Notes: generated by a model not told the origin, from the letters alone. Positions 33,598-42,736 are shown, counted from the stretch's first letter. The stretch: 64,000 bases of DNA from DAOQAU01 sp035354275 (GCA_035354275.1 DAOQAU010000001.1:1-64000), one strand, 5' to 3'. Program-made: numbers and translations.

Positions 33598-34419
33598 ATG
33601 ACTGAAGTTAAAAAAATAAAACTTAAAAATTTCGAAATCGGCGGTAATAAATTAACTATTATCGCAGGTCCTTGCGTTATTGAATCTATGGATATTTTAA
33701 ATAAAACCGCAGAAGGTCTTAAAAAAATTACAGAAGTTTTGGATGTGAATTTTATTTTCAAATCTTCTTTTGATAAAGCAAATCGCTCTTCAATAAATTC
33801 TTTCAGAGGTCCGGGCATTGAAAAAGGACTTGAAATGCTCTCCAAGATCAAAAAAGAATTTGACCTGCCCATTGTAACTGATGTTCACACAGAATCAGAG
33901 ACAAAAATCGCAGCCGAGGTTGCCGATATAATCCAAATTCCGGCATTTCTTTGCCGTCAGACGGATTTGTTGATTGCAGCTGCCAAAACAGGCAAAATTG
34001 TTAACATTAAAAAAGGTCAGTTTTTAGCACCCGAGCAGATGAAATCTTTGATTAAAAAAGTTACCGATTCGAGCAATGCCGACGTTTTGCTCACCGAGCG
34101 CGGTACAACCTTCGGATACAACAACTTGGTGTCTGATTTTCGCTCAATTCCTATTATGCAAGAATTCGGTTATCCCGTAATTTTTGATGCGACACACAGT
34201 GTTCAGCTTCCCGGTGTCGGCGAGGAATGTTCGGGCGGCGACAGAAGGTTTGTTCCCGTACTTGCAAAAGCTGCGGTTGCAGCAGGAGCTGACGGATTGT
34301 TTTTTGAAGTTCATCCGGACCCTGACAAGGCACTTTGTGACGGACCGAATATGATTGCACTTAAAGATGCGCAAAAACTTTTTAAAACTTGCAGGGATAT
34401 TTTTGAGATAGTGAAATAA
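33598..34419 (+). CDS. kdsA: 3-deoxy-8-phosphooctulonate (Kdo-8-P) synthase
   Basis: A 273-residue TIM-barrel aldolase that joins arabinose-5-phosphate and phosphoenolpyruvate to make Kdo-8-phosphate for LPS inner core. Motifs: IIAGPCVIES, FKSSFDKANRSS, RGPGIEKGL, PIVTDVHTE, IQIPAFLCRQTDLL, KKGQFLAPEQM, TERGTTFGYNNLVSDF, FDATHSVQLPG and FFEVHPDPDKALCDGPN. Its presence indicates a Kdo-containing outer membrane. Its stop overlaps the start of the next gene by one base. Confidence 0.97.
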   Translation: MTEVKKIKLKNFEIGGNKLTIIAGPCVIESMDILNKTAEGLKKITEVLDVNFIFKSSFDKANRSSINSFRGPGIEKGLEMLSKIKKEFDLPIVTDVHTESETKIAAEVADIIQIPAFLCRQTDLLIAAAKTGKIVNIKKGQFLAPEQMKSLIKKVTDSSNADVLLTERGTTFGYNNLVSDFRSIPIMQEFGYPVIFDATHSVQLPGVGEECSGGDRRFVPVLAKAAVAAGADGLFFEVHPDPDKALCDGPNMIALKDAQKLFKTCRDIFEIVK

Positions 34420-35036
34420 TGATTTTAAAACATTTTACAGTCGGGTTTTTAGAAGTAAATAATTATCTGCTTATTGATGAAAAATCAAAAGAAGCGATTC
34501 TAATAGACTGCACAGATAAAAATCCGCAAATTGAAGAAGCAATCAGAGAACTTGGCGCAAAATTAAAATATATTTTGCTCACCCACGGGCATTTTGACCA
34601 TGTTTTGGGGGTAAACGAGTTTAAAAAGTTATACGGATGCAAAGTTTTAATACACAAAAATGATGAAATCATGCTTGAAAATGTCGATAAAATTTCTTCA
34701 AGTTTTGGCTTTGGTAAATCTGAGGCGCAGCACACAGACGGTTATGTGGAAGATAATCAGAGTATATATTTCGGCGGGCATGAAATAAAAGTTATACACA
34801 CTCCGGGGCACTCTCAAGGAAGCGTTTGCTACCTTATTGACGACATGCTTTTTTCGGGGGATACTTTATTTAAAGAATGTGTGGGAAGAACAGACCTTTA
34901 CGGCGGTAACTTTGACCAACTCAAAGCAAACATTGAAAACAAACTTTTCACCCTTGATGGTCACACAAAAGTTTTTCCCGGCCACGGCGAATTCAGCACA
35001 ATCGAATATGAACGGGTAAATAACGAATTTCTATAA
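34419..35036 (+). CDS. Metallo-beta-lactamase-fold hydrolase (glyoxalase II-like)
   Basis: A 205-residue MBL-fold enzyme with the metal motif THGHFDH, later HTPGHSQGSVC, FSGDTLF and PGHGEFSTI, so both zinc sites are complete. The protein is close to the short hydroxyacylglutathione hydrolase/YcbL-type group acting on thioesters. It is translationally coupled to kdsA by a TAATG overlap, but a link to Kdo synthesis is not evident. Substrate unassigned. Confidence 0.9.
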   Translation: MILKHFTVGFLEVNNYLLIDEKSKEAILIDCTDKNPQIEEAIRELGAKLKYILLTHGHFDHVLGVNEFKKLYGCKVLIHKNDEIMLENVDKISSSFGFGKSEAQHTDGYVEDNQSIYFGGHEIKVIHTPGHSQGSVCYLIDDMLFSGDTLFKECVGRTDLYGGNFDQLKANIENKLFTLDGHTKVFPGHGEFSTIEYERVNNEFL

Positions 35037-35045
35037 AAAGCAAAA

Positions 35046-35072
35046 CGTGAATAGGTAAATAAGTAAATAAGT
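35046..35072. repeat. Heptanucleotide tandem repeat (AGTAAAT type)
   Basis: GTGAATAGGTAAATAAGTAA and following bases after the MBL gene stop form a degenerate short run of the same heptamer family. Confidence 0.5.
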
Positions 35073-35149
35073 TCAATTTGTTGCTTTGCAATATAAAACA
35101 AAAAAAATTAAAGTAGGGTGGGTTCCCTAACCCACCGAAACGAGGAAAA

Positions 35150-36184
35150 ATGAAAGAGACTTTAGAAACAATTTTAAAAAATGCGAAATCAGATATTCAA
35201 AAAGCTTCGACAACCGAAGACATTGAAGAAATCAAGAATAAATATCTGAGCAGAAAAGGCGAGCTTAATTCGATTAAAAAAAATCTTAAAGACTTGTCTG
35301 ATGATGATAAGAGAATTATCGGTGCTTTAGCAAACGATATAGCACAAGAGTTAGAAAGTGCTTTGGATGAAAAATTCAATACAATTTACAGAAAAGAACT
35401 TGAACAGCAGCTTAAAAAAGAACAAATCGACATAACTTTGCCCGGCAATTTTACCCCTAAAGGCAATGTTCATCCGCTGACTTCCACCACAAACGAAATT
35501 GTTTCAATATTGCAGACTTTAGGCTTTTCTCTTGTTCAAAGTGAAAATTCTCCTGAAGTCGAAACCGAATATTTCAATTTTGATATGCTGAATTTTCCGC
35601 CCGATCACCCTGCGCGCGACATGCAGGATACTTTTTACACAAAAATCGCTTCAAATGTTATTTTAAGAAGCCAGACTTCAAACGCGCAAGTCAGAGAAAT
35701 GACTGTAAAAAAGCCTCCATTGAGGGTAATCTCACCGGGCAGAGTTTACAGAAGCGAAGCAGTTAATGCCAGGAAAAACAATCTTTTCCACCAGATAGAA
35801 GGGCTTTATGTCGATAAAGACATAACTTTTGCCGATTTAAAAGGGGTTTTAAACGAATTTATAAGACTTTACTTCGGCTCAAGCCGTGTAACAAGATTCA
35901 GAAGCAGCTTTTTCCCATTTACAGAACCCAGTGCAGAAATTGATGTTCAGTGCATAATCTGCGGCGGCAAAGGCTGCAAAACCTGCTCTAACACAGGTTG
36001 GCTTGAAATTTTAGGTGCAGGAATGGTGGATGTAAATGTGCTTAAAAATGTCGGTATCGACCCTGAAATTTATACGGGATTTGCCTTCGGAATGGGTGTT
36101 GAAAGACTTGCAATGCTTAAATATGCAATCGATGATATAAGACTATTTTTCAATAATGACGAACGCTTCTTAAAACAGTTTTAA
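35150..36184 (+). CDS. pheS: Phenylalanyl-tRNA synthetase alpha subunit
   Basis: A 344-residue class II synthetase alpha chain: N-terminal coiled-coil arm (residues ~1-85), then GNVHPLTSTTNEIVSIL, FPPDHPARDMQDTFY, RVISPGRVYRSEAVNARKNN, FHQIEGLYVDKDI, FRSSFFPFTEPSAEID and AFGMGVERLAML (motif 3). A small Cys insert (CIICGGKGCKTCSNTGW), seen in many bacterial PheS, is present. pheT does not follow, so the two subunits are encoded apart, as in Cyanobacteria. ATG follows AACGAGGAAAA. Confidence 0.97.
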   Translation: MKETLETILKNAKSDIQKASTTEDIEEIKNKYLSRKGELNSIKKNLKDLSDDDKRIIGALANDIAQELESALDEKFNTIYRKELEQQLKKEQIDITLPGNFTPKGNVHPLTSTTNEIVSILQTLGFSLVQSENSPEVETEYFNFDMLNFPPDHPARDMQDTFYTKIASNVILRSQTSNAQVREMTVKKPPLRVISPGRVYRSEAVNARKNNLFHQIEGLYVDKDITFADLKGVLNEFIRLYFGSSRVTRFRSSFFPFTEPSAEIDVQCIICGGKGCKTCSNTGWLEILGAGMVDVNVLKNVGIDPEIYTGFAFGMGVERLAMLKYAIDDIRLFFNNDERFLKQF

Positions 36185-36392
36185 CGGTATTATTGCCCTA
36201 ATCACATTTTTATGATATGATTTTTTCATTAAAAAAANNNNNNNNNNNNNNNNNNNNNNNNNNNNNNNNNNNNNNNNNNNNNNNNNNNNNNNNNNNNNNN
36301 NNNNNNNNNNNNNNNNNNNNNNNNNNNNNNNNNNNNNAACGGTATTATTGCCCTAATCACATTTTTATGATATGATTTTTTCATTAAAAAAA
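36183..36392. other. Assembly gap (100 N) flanked by identical 55-bp sequence
   Basis: Positions 36238-36337 are exactly 100 N. The 55 bases before the gap (36183-36237) and after it (36338-36392) are identical. This is the signature of two contigs sharing a k-mer overlap placed end to end with an arbitrary gap. The true locus probably contains this 55-bp segment once, with nothing missing. Confidence 0.9.
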
Positions 36393-36405
36393 GAGAGGGT
36401 TATAT

Positions 36406-37113
36406 ATGGCTTCAATTATAGATTCATTTAGAGAAACATTTACCGATAACATGTCTTTTTTCAAACTGTTAACCTTTGCTGTTCCGCTTTATTTTGCTCA
36501 CGATTTATATCTTAAAAATCCGCAAAATCCCACGGGTGCACTTTGGCTTGCGGGGATAACAATATTCTTTCTGTTTGGATTTTTAATTAAAGTAACCGGC
36601 GAGGTTCTAAACGAAGGTGATACAGTTTTACCTTTCTTAAACCCTTTAAAACTGGCTCTTGCCTCACTTAAAGGAATTATTGCTATAGGCCCTATAACCT
36701 GGCTTTCTGCATCAATTGCAACCTACGTTATTCCCAAAGTTAATGTTATAGGTTGGTTCAATATAACTTTTCAAATTGTTATTTGGCTAATTGTTATAGG
36801 AATTGCTCTTACTTCTTTTTTAATGTTTGTAAAAAATGAAAAAATAGCAGACTCTTATAATTTAAAAGTTTTATTCAATAAATCTGTCGATTTGAGCATA
36901 GCCATAATATTTTTTATTTTTCAGCTCACACTCATTAACATCCCTACAAACGTATTTATAGGCTATATTATTCTTGTCCTTTTTGGATTTGGGCCTCTGT
37001 TCTATTTCTTTGCTGCCTATGCTATTGTATTTAATGTCGCAGTAACAGGGCACTATATGGCACAGCTTCAATATGAAGTATTGGGATACGATAAAAACAA
37101 AATGGACTTTTAA
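36406..37113 (+). CDS. Polytopic membrane protein of unknown function
   Basis: A 235-residue inner-membrane protein with about five or six hydrophobic segments (ALWLAGITIFFLFGFLIKV, IVIWLIVIGIALTSFLMFV, YIILVLFGFGPLFYFFAAYAIVFNV). The general build recalls DUF4013-type proteins, but I cannot assign a family. GAGAGGG lies before the ATG. It converges on uvrB with a 4-bp gap. TATGAT at about 36365 may be its -10. Confidence 0.6.
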   Translation: MASIIDSFRETFTDNMSFFKLLTFAVPLYFAHDLYLKNPQNPTGALWLAGITIFFLFGFLIKVTGEVLNEGDTVLPFLNPLKLALASLKGIIAIGPITWLSASIATYVIPKVNVIGWFNITFQIVIWLIVIGIALTSFLMFVKNEKIADSYNLKVLFNKSVDLSIAIIFFIFQLTLINIPTNVFIGYIILVLFGFGPLFYFFAAYAIVFNVAVTGHYMAQLQYEVLGYDKNKMDF

Positions 37114-37117
37114 AAAA

Positions 37118-39103
37118 TCATTTAACCATTTCACGTAGCTTTTTTAACTGGTCACGGATTTGTGCCGCACGCTCAAAGTCAAGAATTTTGGCAGCTTTGT
37201 GCATGTCCTTTTCAAGTTTATCAATAAGTTTTGGTAACTCTTTCTCGCTTATTCCCAAATCCACCATTTCTTCTGCCACAATATCTTCAAGGTTTCTGTA
37301 GCTTGCAACCAGCGATAACAAATTGTTTTCTATGGGCTTTTTGATTGTATGCGGAATAATCCCGTATTTTTTATTGTAATTAAGCTGAATTTCTCTTCTT
37401 CGGTTAGTCTCATCTATTGCCTTTTTCATTGAATCGGTTATTTTGTCGGCATACATTATAACAGCACCGCAAGAATTTCTTGCAGCCCTGCCGATTGTCT
37501 GGATAAGACTTGTTTGGGAGCGTAAAAATCCTTCCTTGTCCGCATCCATTATCGCAACAAGCGAAACCTCAGGAATATCAAGCCCTTCTCTTAATAAATT
37601 CACCCCGATAAGAACATCAAACTCTCCAAGACGCAAATCCCTTAAAATTTCCACCCGCTCCAGTGATTGAATTTCGCTGTGCAAATACCTGACTCTAACC
37701 CCCTGTTGAAGAAAATAATCGCACAAGTCTTCTGCCATTTTCTTTGTAAGCGTTGTAATCAAAACCCTTTCATTTTTTTGAGCCCTTAAATCAATTTCTT
37801 TTATTAAATCGTCAATCTGAGTTTCAATAGGTCGAACCGAAATTTTAGGATCTACAAGCCCTGTCGGACGAATAATTTGTTCCACAAGCTGCGCTGAAGT
37901 CTGTTTTTCAAACTCAGCAGGGGTAGCAGAAACATAAATTTTTTGATGAACTTTGTCAAAAAATTCATTTTCCTTCAAAGGTCTGTTGTCCTTTGCACAA
38001 GGCAGTCTGAAGCCGTATTCTACAAGGGTTTCTTTCCTTGCCATGTCCCCTCTGTACATTCCTTTAAGCTGAGGAAGCGTTACATGCGATTCATCAATCA
38101 CGGTCAGAAAATCCCCACGGAAATAATCCAAAAGCGTTGAAGGCGCAGACCCTACGGGTCTGCGCTCTATTATTCTCGAATAATTTTCAATTCCCGAACA
38201 GTAGCCCATTTCCTTTATCATTTCGATGTCGTAATTTACTCTTTGCTCGAGCCTTTGGGCTTCAATAAGTTTATTTTGCTCGTTTAGCGTAGCTAAACGA
38301 GCCTTCAATTCTTCTTTAATAAGCCCTATGGTCTCATCAACGTTTTCATCGTAGGAAAGATAGTGAACGGCTGGGTATATAACGGTTTTTTGCGGAGTTT
38401 CAAGTATTTCTCCTGTGACAGAATCAATTTTTACTATTTTTTCGATTTCATCTCCAAAAAAATAAATTCTTGTGACAATTTTTTCATAAGCGGGCATGAT
38501 TTCAACTATATCACCACGAGCCCTGAAAGTAGAGCGTTCCAAAACCAAATCATTTCTTATATATCGGACTTCTACAAGGTGGCGCAGAAAATCTTGTCTG
38601 GAAATTTCTTTTCCGACAGAAAGTTCAATTGAGCCTTTAAAGTAATTTTCAGGTAACCCCAAACCATAAATACAGCTCACAGAAGCCACGATTATAACGT
38701 CATTTCTTTCATACAAACTTCTTGTAGTATTGTGGCGAAGGCGGTCTATTTCTTCGTTTATGCTTGAAGATTTTTCTATATAGGTGTCTGTGCGCGGGAT
38801 ATAAGCTTCTGGCTGATAATAATCGTAATAGCTTATGAAATATTCAACCGCATTGTCGGGGAAAAGTTCCTTAAATTCGTTATAAAGCTGTGCTGCAAGA
38901 GTTTTGTTATGAGCAATTACAAGAGTGGGTTTTTGAACCTGCTCAATAACATTTGCAATGGTGAAAGTTTTACCCGAACCTGTAATCCCAAGCAAAGTTT
39001 GCGAATCATCACCGCAATTAAGCCCTTTGGTCAGCTTTTCGATAGCCTGCGGCTGATCACCTGAAGGCTTGTATTTTGAATGGATTTTAAACTTATTTTC
39101 CAT
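37118..39103 (-). CDS. uvrB: Excinuclease ABC subunit B
   Basis: A 661-residue nucleotide-excision-repair helicase-like subunit that loads on damage with UvrA and recruits UvrC. Walker A GITGSGKT at residues 39-46, the beta-hairpin region SYYDYYQPEAYIP, TVIDESHVTLPQ, helicase motifs VSATPAEFE, RVLITTLTKKMAEDL, IGVNLLREGLDIPEV and QTIGRAARN, and a C-terminal UVR domain (DFERAAQIRDQLKKL). Full length. A -10 element six bases before the ATG suggests a leaderless mRNA; no LexA box was recognised. Confidence 0.98.
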   Translation of the reverse strand: MENKFKIHSKYKPSGDQPQAIEKLTKGLNCGDDSQTLLGITGSGKTFTIANVIEQVQKPTLVIAHNKTLAAQLYNEFKELFPDNAVEYFISYYDYYQPEAYIPRTDTYIEKSSSINEEIDRLRHNTTRSLYERNDVIIVASVSCIYGLGLPENYFKGSIELSVGKEISRQDFLRHLVEVRYIRNDLVLERSTFRARGDIVEIMPAYEKIVTRIYFFGDEIEKIVKIDSVTGEILETPQKTVIYPAVHYLSYDENVDETIGLIKEELKARLATLNEQNKLIEAQRLEQRVNYDIEMIKEMGYCSGIENYSRIIERRPVGSAPSTLLDYFRGDFLTVIDESHVTLPQLKGMYRGDMARKETLVEYGFRLPCAKDNRPLKENEFFDKVHQKIYVSATPAEFEKQTSAQLVEQIIRPTGLVDPKISVRPIETQIDDLIKEIDLRAQKNERVLITTLTKKMAEDLCDYFLQQGVRVRYLHSEIQSLERVEILRDLRLGEFDVLIGVNLLREGLDIPEVSLVAIMDADKEGFLRSQTSLIQTIGRAARNSCGAVIMYADKITDSMKKAIDETNRRREIQLNYNKKYGIIPHTIKKPIENNLLSLVASYRNLEDIVAEEMVDLGISEKELPKLIDKLEKDMHKAAKILDFERAAQIRDQLKKLREMVK

Positions 39104-39109
39104 AAGAAT

Positions 39110-39118
39110 ATTTTAACA
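39110..39118 (-). promoter_or_regulatory. Extended -10, leaderless start of uvrB
   Basis: TGTTAAAAT on the minus strand, six bases before ATG 39103, without a ribosome binding site. Confidence 0.5.
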
Positions 39119-39120
39119 GA

Positions 39121-39621
39121 CTATCGATAATTTTGGAATTGCAGAGGATAATCGTATTTCTCTTCGTTTTCTCTCAATATTTTTATAACCGCCTGCAGGT
39201 CGTCTTTGTCTTTGCCAGAAACTCTTACCTGATCGCCCTGAATAGATGCCTGAACTTTTATTTTTGAATCCTTGATGTCAGAAACAATTTTTTTGGCAAG
39301 TTCTTGGGTTAAACCTTTTTTAAGTTTATAAACCTGTCTTACATTTCCGCCCAAAGCGTTTTCCATCGGCTGAGGGTCAAGAATTTTTATACTCAAATTC
39401 CTTTTAACTAACTTTGACTGCAAAATGTCGAGAATGTTTCTTAATTTCATATCATCACAAGTTGTTATTGTAATTGCTTTGTCCGCTTCAAGCTCAACTT
39501 TTGAATTGGAATTTTTTAAATCAAACCGCGATATAATTTCTCTTTCAACCTGATCAACGGCATTAACCAATTCTTGTCTGTCAAATTCCGAGACCACATC
39601 AAAACTGCATTCTTTTGCCAT
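39121..39621 (-). CDS. yajQ: YajQ-family nucleotide-binding protein
   Basis: A 166-residue member of the YajQ/DUF520 family: ECSFDVVSEFDRQELVNAVD at the start, ISRFDLKNSNSKVEL, LKKGLTQELAKKIVSDIKDSK, VQASIQGDQVRVSGKDKDDL and the ending DYPLQFQNYR. Family members bind nucleotides or tRNA, and some bind cyclic di-GMP. Preceded by AGGAGGGT and an extended -10 (TGATACAAT). Stands alone downstream of a terminator. Confidence 0.95.
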   Translation of the reverse strand: MAKECSFDVVSEFDRQELVNAVDQVEREIISRFDLKNSNSKVELEADKAITITTCDDMKLRNILDILQSKLVKRNLSIKILDPQPMENALGGNVRQVYKLKKGLTQELAKKIVSDIKDSKIKVQASIQGDQVRVSGKDKDDLQAVIKILRENEEKYDYPLQFQNYR

Positions 39622-39658
39622 ACAACCCTCCTTTTTTTCGATTGTATCACAAAAACTT

Positions 39659-39694
39659 AAGGGCGGAAATTTTTTTAAAAAAATTTCCGCCCTT
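39659..39694 (-). terminator. Perfect 36-bp palindrome terminator
   Basis: AAGGGCGGAAATTTTTTT followed directly by its reverse complement. It is 24 bp past the stop of the 39718-40605 gene and upstream of yajQ. Confidence 0.65.
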
Positions 39695-39717
39695 TGTTTG
39701 GTTTATATTAGGATTTA

Positions 39718-40605
39718 CTAAGGTAAAATGATTTCCCCTTTTGGTTTTTGAACATATGCACTTTCGATGATAGGCTCTGTAGGCTTATGAATATAAGCAC
39801 TTTCAATTAAAGGTTCTTTAGGGATATTCACCGCATAAGGTGTTGTAATAACCGGCTCTTTTGGAACATTAACCGCATAAGGGGTTTCAATTATTCTTTT
39901 TGTTGCTCTGACACTATTTGAGCCTTCACCGATGAAAACGGTTTCTGATGCTTCTTTTCTAAGCTTATTTTGTTCTGCCGTATATTCCCAATAATGATTT
40001 GTTTTTACTTTGCTTGGACTTTTCGGTCTGTTATAAAAAGTTGCAACATCGTCAGAAGTATTTTTTATAACTTCTATAGCCGATTTTGAAGCCTCTTCTG
40101 CAACATTTGCAGCTTCTTGAATACCTTTTTTAATTGTTTGAGGAGTTTTTATTTTGTATTTTCCTCTTGCCAAAGTGTATTTTGATTTTTTAGCAACTGT
40201 ATCAGCAACTTGTTCCACCGCTTCTGTAGCAGGTTTTGCAACATCATCTACTACATTTGCAACTGCTTCTGTTGCAGGTTTTATAGCTTCTTGAGCCGCT
40301 TTTGCAGCTTCTTTTACTGCCTTTGTGCCCTTTCCTTTTCTTAAAAGTGCCAAAGAGCCTATTAACAAAGCTATAGTACCTATTATGGTTCCGGCCTTAA
40401 GTGCAGTATCATCCTTTTCTCTGTGAACAAAAGCATCAAGAGGTGCCGGTCTTCCAAGATAATTCGTGTTGAGCCCGCCGTTTACGCCATATCCCGGTAC
40501 TGTCATCCCCGGCATTGTCATTGTATTCATCAAATAAGGATTAAATCCCGTTGTTCCCGGATTAATTCCGTAAGTATTACCGTACTCGTCAGGCAAATAA
40601 TTCAT
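39718..40605 (-). CDS. Membrane-anchored hypothetical protein with C-terminal tandem repeats
   Basis: About 295 residues. The N-terminal ~60 residues are Gly/Asn/Pro/Met-rich. One membrane helix follows (GTIIGTIALLIGSLALL), then an Ala/Glu/Val-rich probable coiled coil with repeated AxxAVEQVADxVAK-type heptads. The C-terminus has four tandem ~13-residue units: ETPYAVNVPKEPV, TTPYAVNIPKEPL, ESAYIHKPTEPI and ESAYVQKPKGEI. ATG 40605 is chosen over TTG 40620 because GGAGG is 8 nt upstream. Unknown; possibly a structural or envelope protein. Confidence 0.6.
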   Translation of the reverse strand: MNYLPDEYGNTYGINPGTTGFNPYLMNTMTMPGMTVPGYGVNGGLNTNYLGRPAPLDAFVHREKDDTALKAGTIIGTIALLIGSLALLRKGKGTKAVKEAAKAAQEAIKPATEAVANVVDDVAKPATEAVEQVADTVAKKSKYTLARGKYKIKTPQTIKKGIQEAANVAEEASKSAIEVIKNTSDDVATFYNRPKSPSKVKTNHYWEYTAEQNKLRKEASETVFIGEGSNSVRATKRIIETPYAVNVPKEPVITTPYAVNIPKEPLIESAYIHKPTEPIIESAYVQKPKGEIILP

Positions 40606-40866
40606 AACCTTAACCTCCAATATAAAACCAAACCTTATCTATAAAAAAACAATCAAAGCCTGATTATTGCATGTGCTTTATGAGTTTTAAGATTTTTAAA
40701 ATGCAAAAAGTATTTTAAATCAAGTGTTTACAGGATTGTAACAAAATATTACGCAAGAGAATTTAGTACAAAATTTATTTATCACTTGACCAAAAATTTG
40801 CTTAATTTTTGTGTTTTTGATAGACTGAACATGGAAAATTAGTTTAGACAAGATGAGGATTTTTTT

Positions 40867-41682
40867 ATGAGCTTGATGAAAGGTAAAAAAGGGGTAATAT
40901 TCGGAGTTTCCAACCAAAGGGGAATAGCCTATGCCATAGCAGAACAATTACACAATGCAGGGGCTGAAATTGCCTTCACCTATGCCGGTGAAATAATGGA
41001 AAGCAGAGTCAGACCTCTTGCAGAAGGCATGAATGCCAAAATAATTATGGAATGTGATGTCACAAAAGAAGAACATGTTAAAAAAGTTTTTGAACAATGC
41101 GAAAAAGTTTACGGAAAAATAGATTTTGTAGTGCATGCTGTTGCCTTTGCAAACAAAGAAGATTTAATGGGCAAGTTTATCGATACAACAAAAGAAGGCT
41201 GGGATTTAGCACTTGGAGTAAGTGCCTACTCGCTTATTTCAATAGCAAGAAACGCTCAACCGATTATGAATGAAGGCGGTTCAATATTTGCCCTGACCTA
41301 TCTTGGTTCTGATTATGTTGTTGCAAACTACAACGTAATGGGTGTGGCAAAAGCGGCACTTGAATCCAGCATGAGATATTTGGCAGAAGATTTAGGAAAA
41401 TACGGTATAAGGGTTAACGCAATATCAGCAGGTGCCGTTAAAACTCTTGCGGCAAAAGGAATTGCAGGATTTGATAAAATGCTAAAAGCAGCAGTTGTTA
41501 AAGCACCGCTCAGAAGAAACGTAAGCCTTGAAGATGTAGGTAAAGCAGGGCTATATTTAGCATCTGACCTTTCTTCAGGCACTACAGGACAAATTTTGTT
41601 CGTAGATTGCGGATGTCACTGTGTTTATGCTTCAGGAGAAGAAATGGAACTTATTTCCAACTGTATTCAGGCACAATCATAG
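40867..41682 (+). CDS. fabI: Enoyl-[acyl-carrier-protein] reductase (NADH), FabI type
   Basis: A 271-residue SDR-superfamily enzyme that performs the last reduction in fatty acid elongation. Motifs: GVIFGVSNQRGIAYAIAEQL (nucleotide-binding with the FabI-type S-x-x-x-G-I-A), VVHAVAFA, LTYLGSDYVVANYNVMGVAK with the catalytic Tyr-x6-Lys, and SAGAVKTLAAKGI. Full length. The gene has its own terminator shared with the convergent neighbour. Confidence 0.96.
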   Translation: MSLMKGKKGVIFGVSNQRGIAYAIAEQLHNAGAEIAFTYAGEIMESRVRPLAEGMNAKIIMECDVTKEEHVKKVFEQCEKVYGKIDFVVHAVAFANKEDLMGKFIDTTKEGWDLALGVSAYSLISIARNAQPIMNEGGSIFALTYLGSDYVVANYNVMGVAKAALESSMRYLAEDLGKYGIRVNAISAGAVKTLAAKGIAGFDKMLKAAVVKAPLRRNVSLEDVGKAGLYLASDLSSGTTGQILFVDCGCHCVYASGEEMELISNCIQAQS

Positions 41683-41696
41683 TATTATAAAATAAC

Positions 41697-41735
41697 AAAA
41701 GGGCGGATTTTTTCAAAGAAAAAATCCGCCCTTTT
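41697..41735. terminator. Bidirectional terminator, fabI / 102-aa gene
   Basis: 18-bp perfect stem AAAAGGGCGGATTTTTTC and its complement with loop AAA, ending in T4, between convergent stops. Confidence 0.8.
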
Positions 41736-41738
41736 GTA

Positions 41739-42047
41739 TCATTTAAAATCATCGGGCTTTTTATCTTTCAGCCACTTTTTCATGACGTGGTGTTCAAAGC
41801 TTAGCGCAAAATTATAAAGCGCATTGGTAAGCTTTTGTCCGCTGGGTGACTTTGCAACAAGCAAAAAATCGCCGGCTTTATTTTTTGCAAGAGAAATTTC
41901 TGCATGAATTATTTTTTCAACGTTTGTTTTGGGTTTGCGCTCAAGAATTTCTTTGAGCCAAAATCCTAAAAGCTTTGTGCAAGATTGTTTTTCAATAATT
42001 TCATCTTCTCTTTCTTGCAGATATTTGGCAAATTCGGATAAAATCAT
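41739..42047 (-). CDS. Small hypothetical protein coupled to comF
   Basis: A 102-residue helical, charged protein (MILSEFAKYLQEREDEIIEK..SFEHHVMKKWLKDKKPDD) that I do not recognise. No signal, membrane helix or Cys cluster. The start ATG 42047 overlaps the comF stop as ATGA, which decides it over an upstream in-frame start that would lie deep in comF. Probably cotranscribed and translationally coupled with comF. Function unknown. Confidence 0.6.
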   Translation of the reverse strand: MILSEFAKYLQEREDEIIEKQSCTKLLGFWLKEILERKPKTNVEKIIHAEISLAKNKAGDFLLVAKSPSGQKLTNALYNFALSFEHHVMKKWLKDKKPDDFK

Positions 42048-42709
42048 ACACAAACTCCGCTTTGGGCAAAGGGCGTAGAGGCTGAAAGGCAAACAATATT
42101 TTCTATTCCCTGATTTTTAAGTTCTAATATTATATTTTCAAAAGTCGCGCCTGTTGAGCAAATATCATCCATAAGCAAAATGTCGCCTTTCAAAAGCTTA
42201 TTTTTGTTGACTTTAAAGGCTCCTGAAAGATTTTGCATCCTTTGGTCTTTTTTTAAATTATACTGAGGCTTTGTGTCTTTAATTCTTTGTACAAGATCCA
42301 AATTAACCTCGTAACCAGTCAATTTTGAAAATTCCTGTGCGACAAGCACCATGTGATTGTATTTTCTTTGTTTTTCCCTTGCTTTGAACATAGGAACGGG
42401 AACTATTTGATAACATTTATCCAAATCACCCGTTTTTAGCCAAAAAGTGTGCATAAATTTTGCCTGATAGTAGGCTAAATCCCTTTGTTTATGGTATTTA
42501 ATTCCTCTTATAAGTTTTTGCAATTCGCCTTCATAAACACCCGCACAGAACACTTTTACACCGCAAATTTCTCTTTGCTCGAATTCGGGCAGATGCTCAA
42601 GGTTAGAAAAGCACTTTGAACACATTTTTACGCTCTCTTGTGAAGAAGAACAAAAATAACATTTCTTTTTATAAATCCAATCCAGACAGTATGAAATAAA
42701 TTTTTTCAT
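42044..42709 (-). CDS. ComF-family phosphoribosyltransferase-like protein
   Basis: About 221 residues with the N-terminal zinc-finger-type cysteines (CYFCSSS..CSKCF) and the PRTase domain: GIKYHKQRDLA, VPVPMFKAREKQRKYNHM and the PRPP loop ILLMDDICSTGATF. ComF proteins help DNA uptake during natural competence in several bacteria; in others the role is unknown. ATG 42709 (MKKFISY) is preferred because TATAAT lies six bases upstream with no ribosome binding site. Divergent from rseP. Confidence 0.88.
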   Translation of the reverse strand: MKKFISYCLDWIYKKKCYFCSSSQESVKMCSKCFSNLEHLPEFEQREICGVKVFCAGVYEGELQKLIRGIKYHKQRDLAYYQAKFMHTFWLKTGDLDKCYQIVPVPMFKAREKQRKYNHMVLVAQEFSKLTGYEVNLDLVQRIKDTKPQYNLKKDQRMQNLSGAFKVNKNKLLKGDILLMDDICSTGATFENIILELKNQGIENIVCLSASTPFAQSGVCV

Positions 42710-42715
42710 AGAAAA

Positions 42716-42721
42716 ATTATA
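42716..42721 (-). promoter_or_regulatory. -10 hexamer, leaderless start of the comF-like gene
   Basis: TATAAT on the minus strand six bases before ATG 42709. The divergent rseP extended -10 lies 15 bp away. Confidence 0.5.
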
Positions 42722-42736
42722 CAATAGATATTTACA

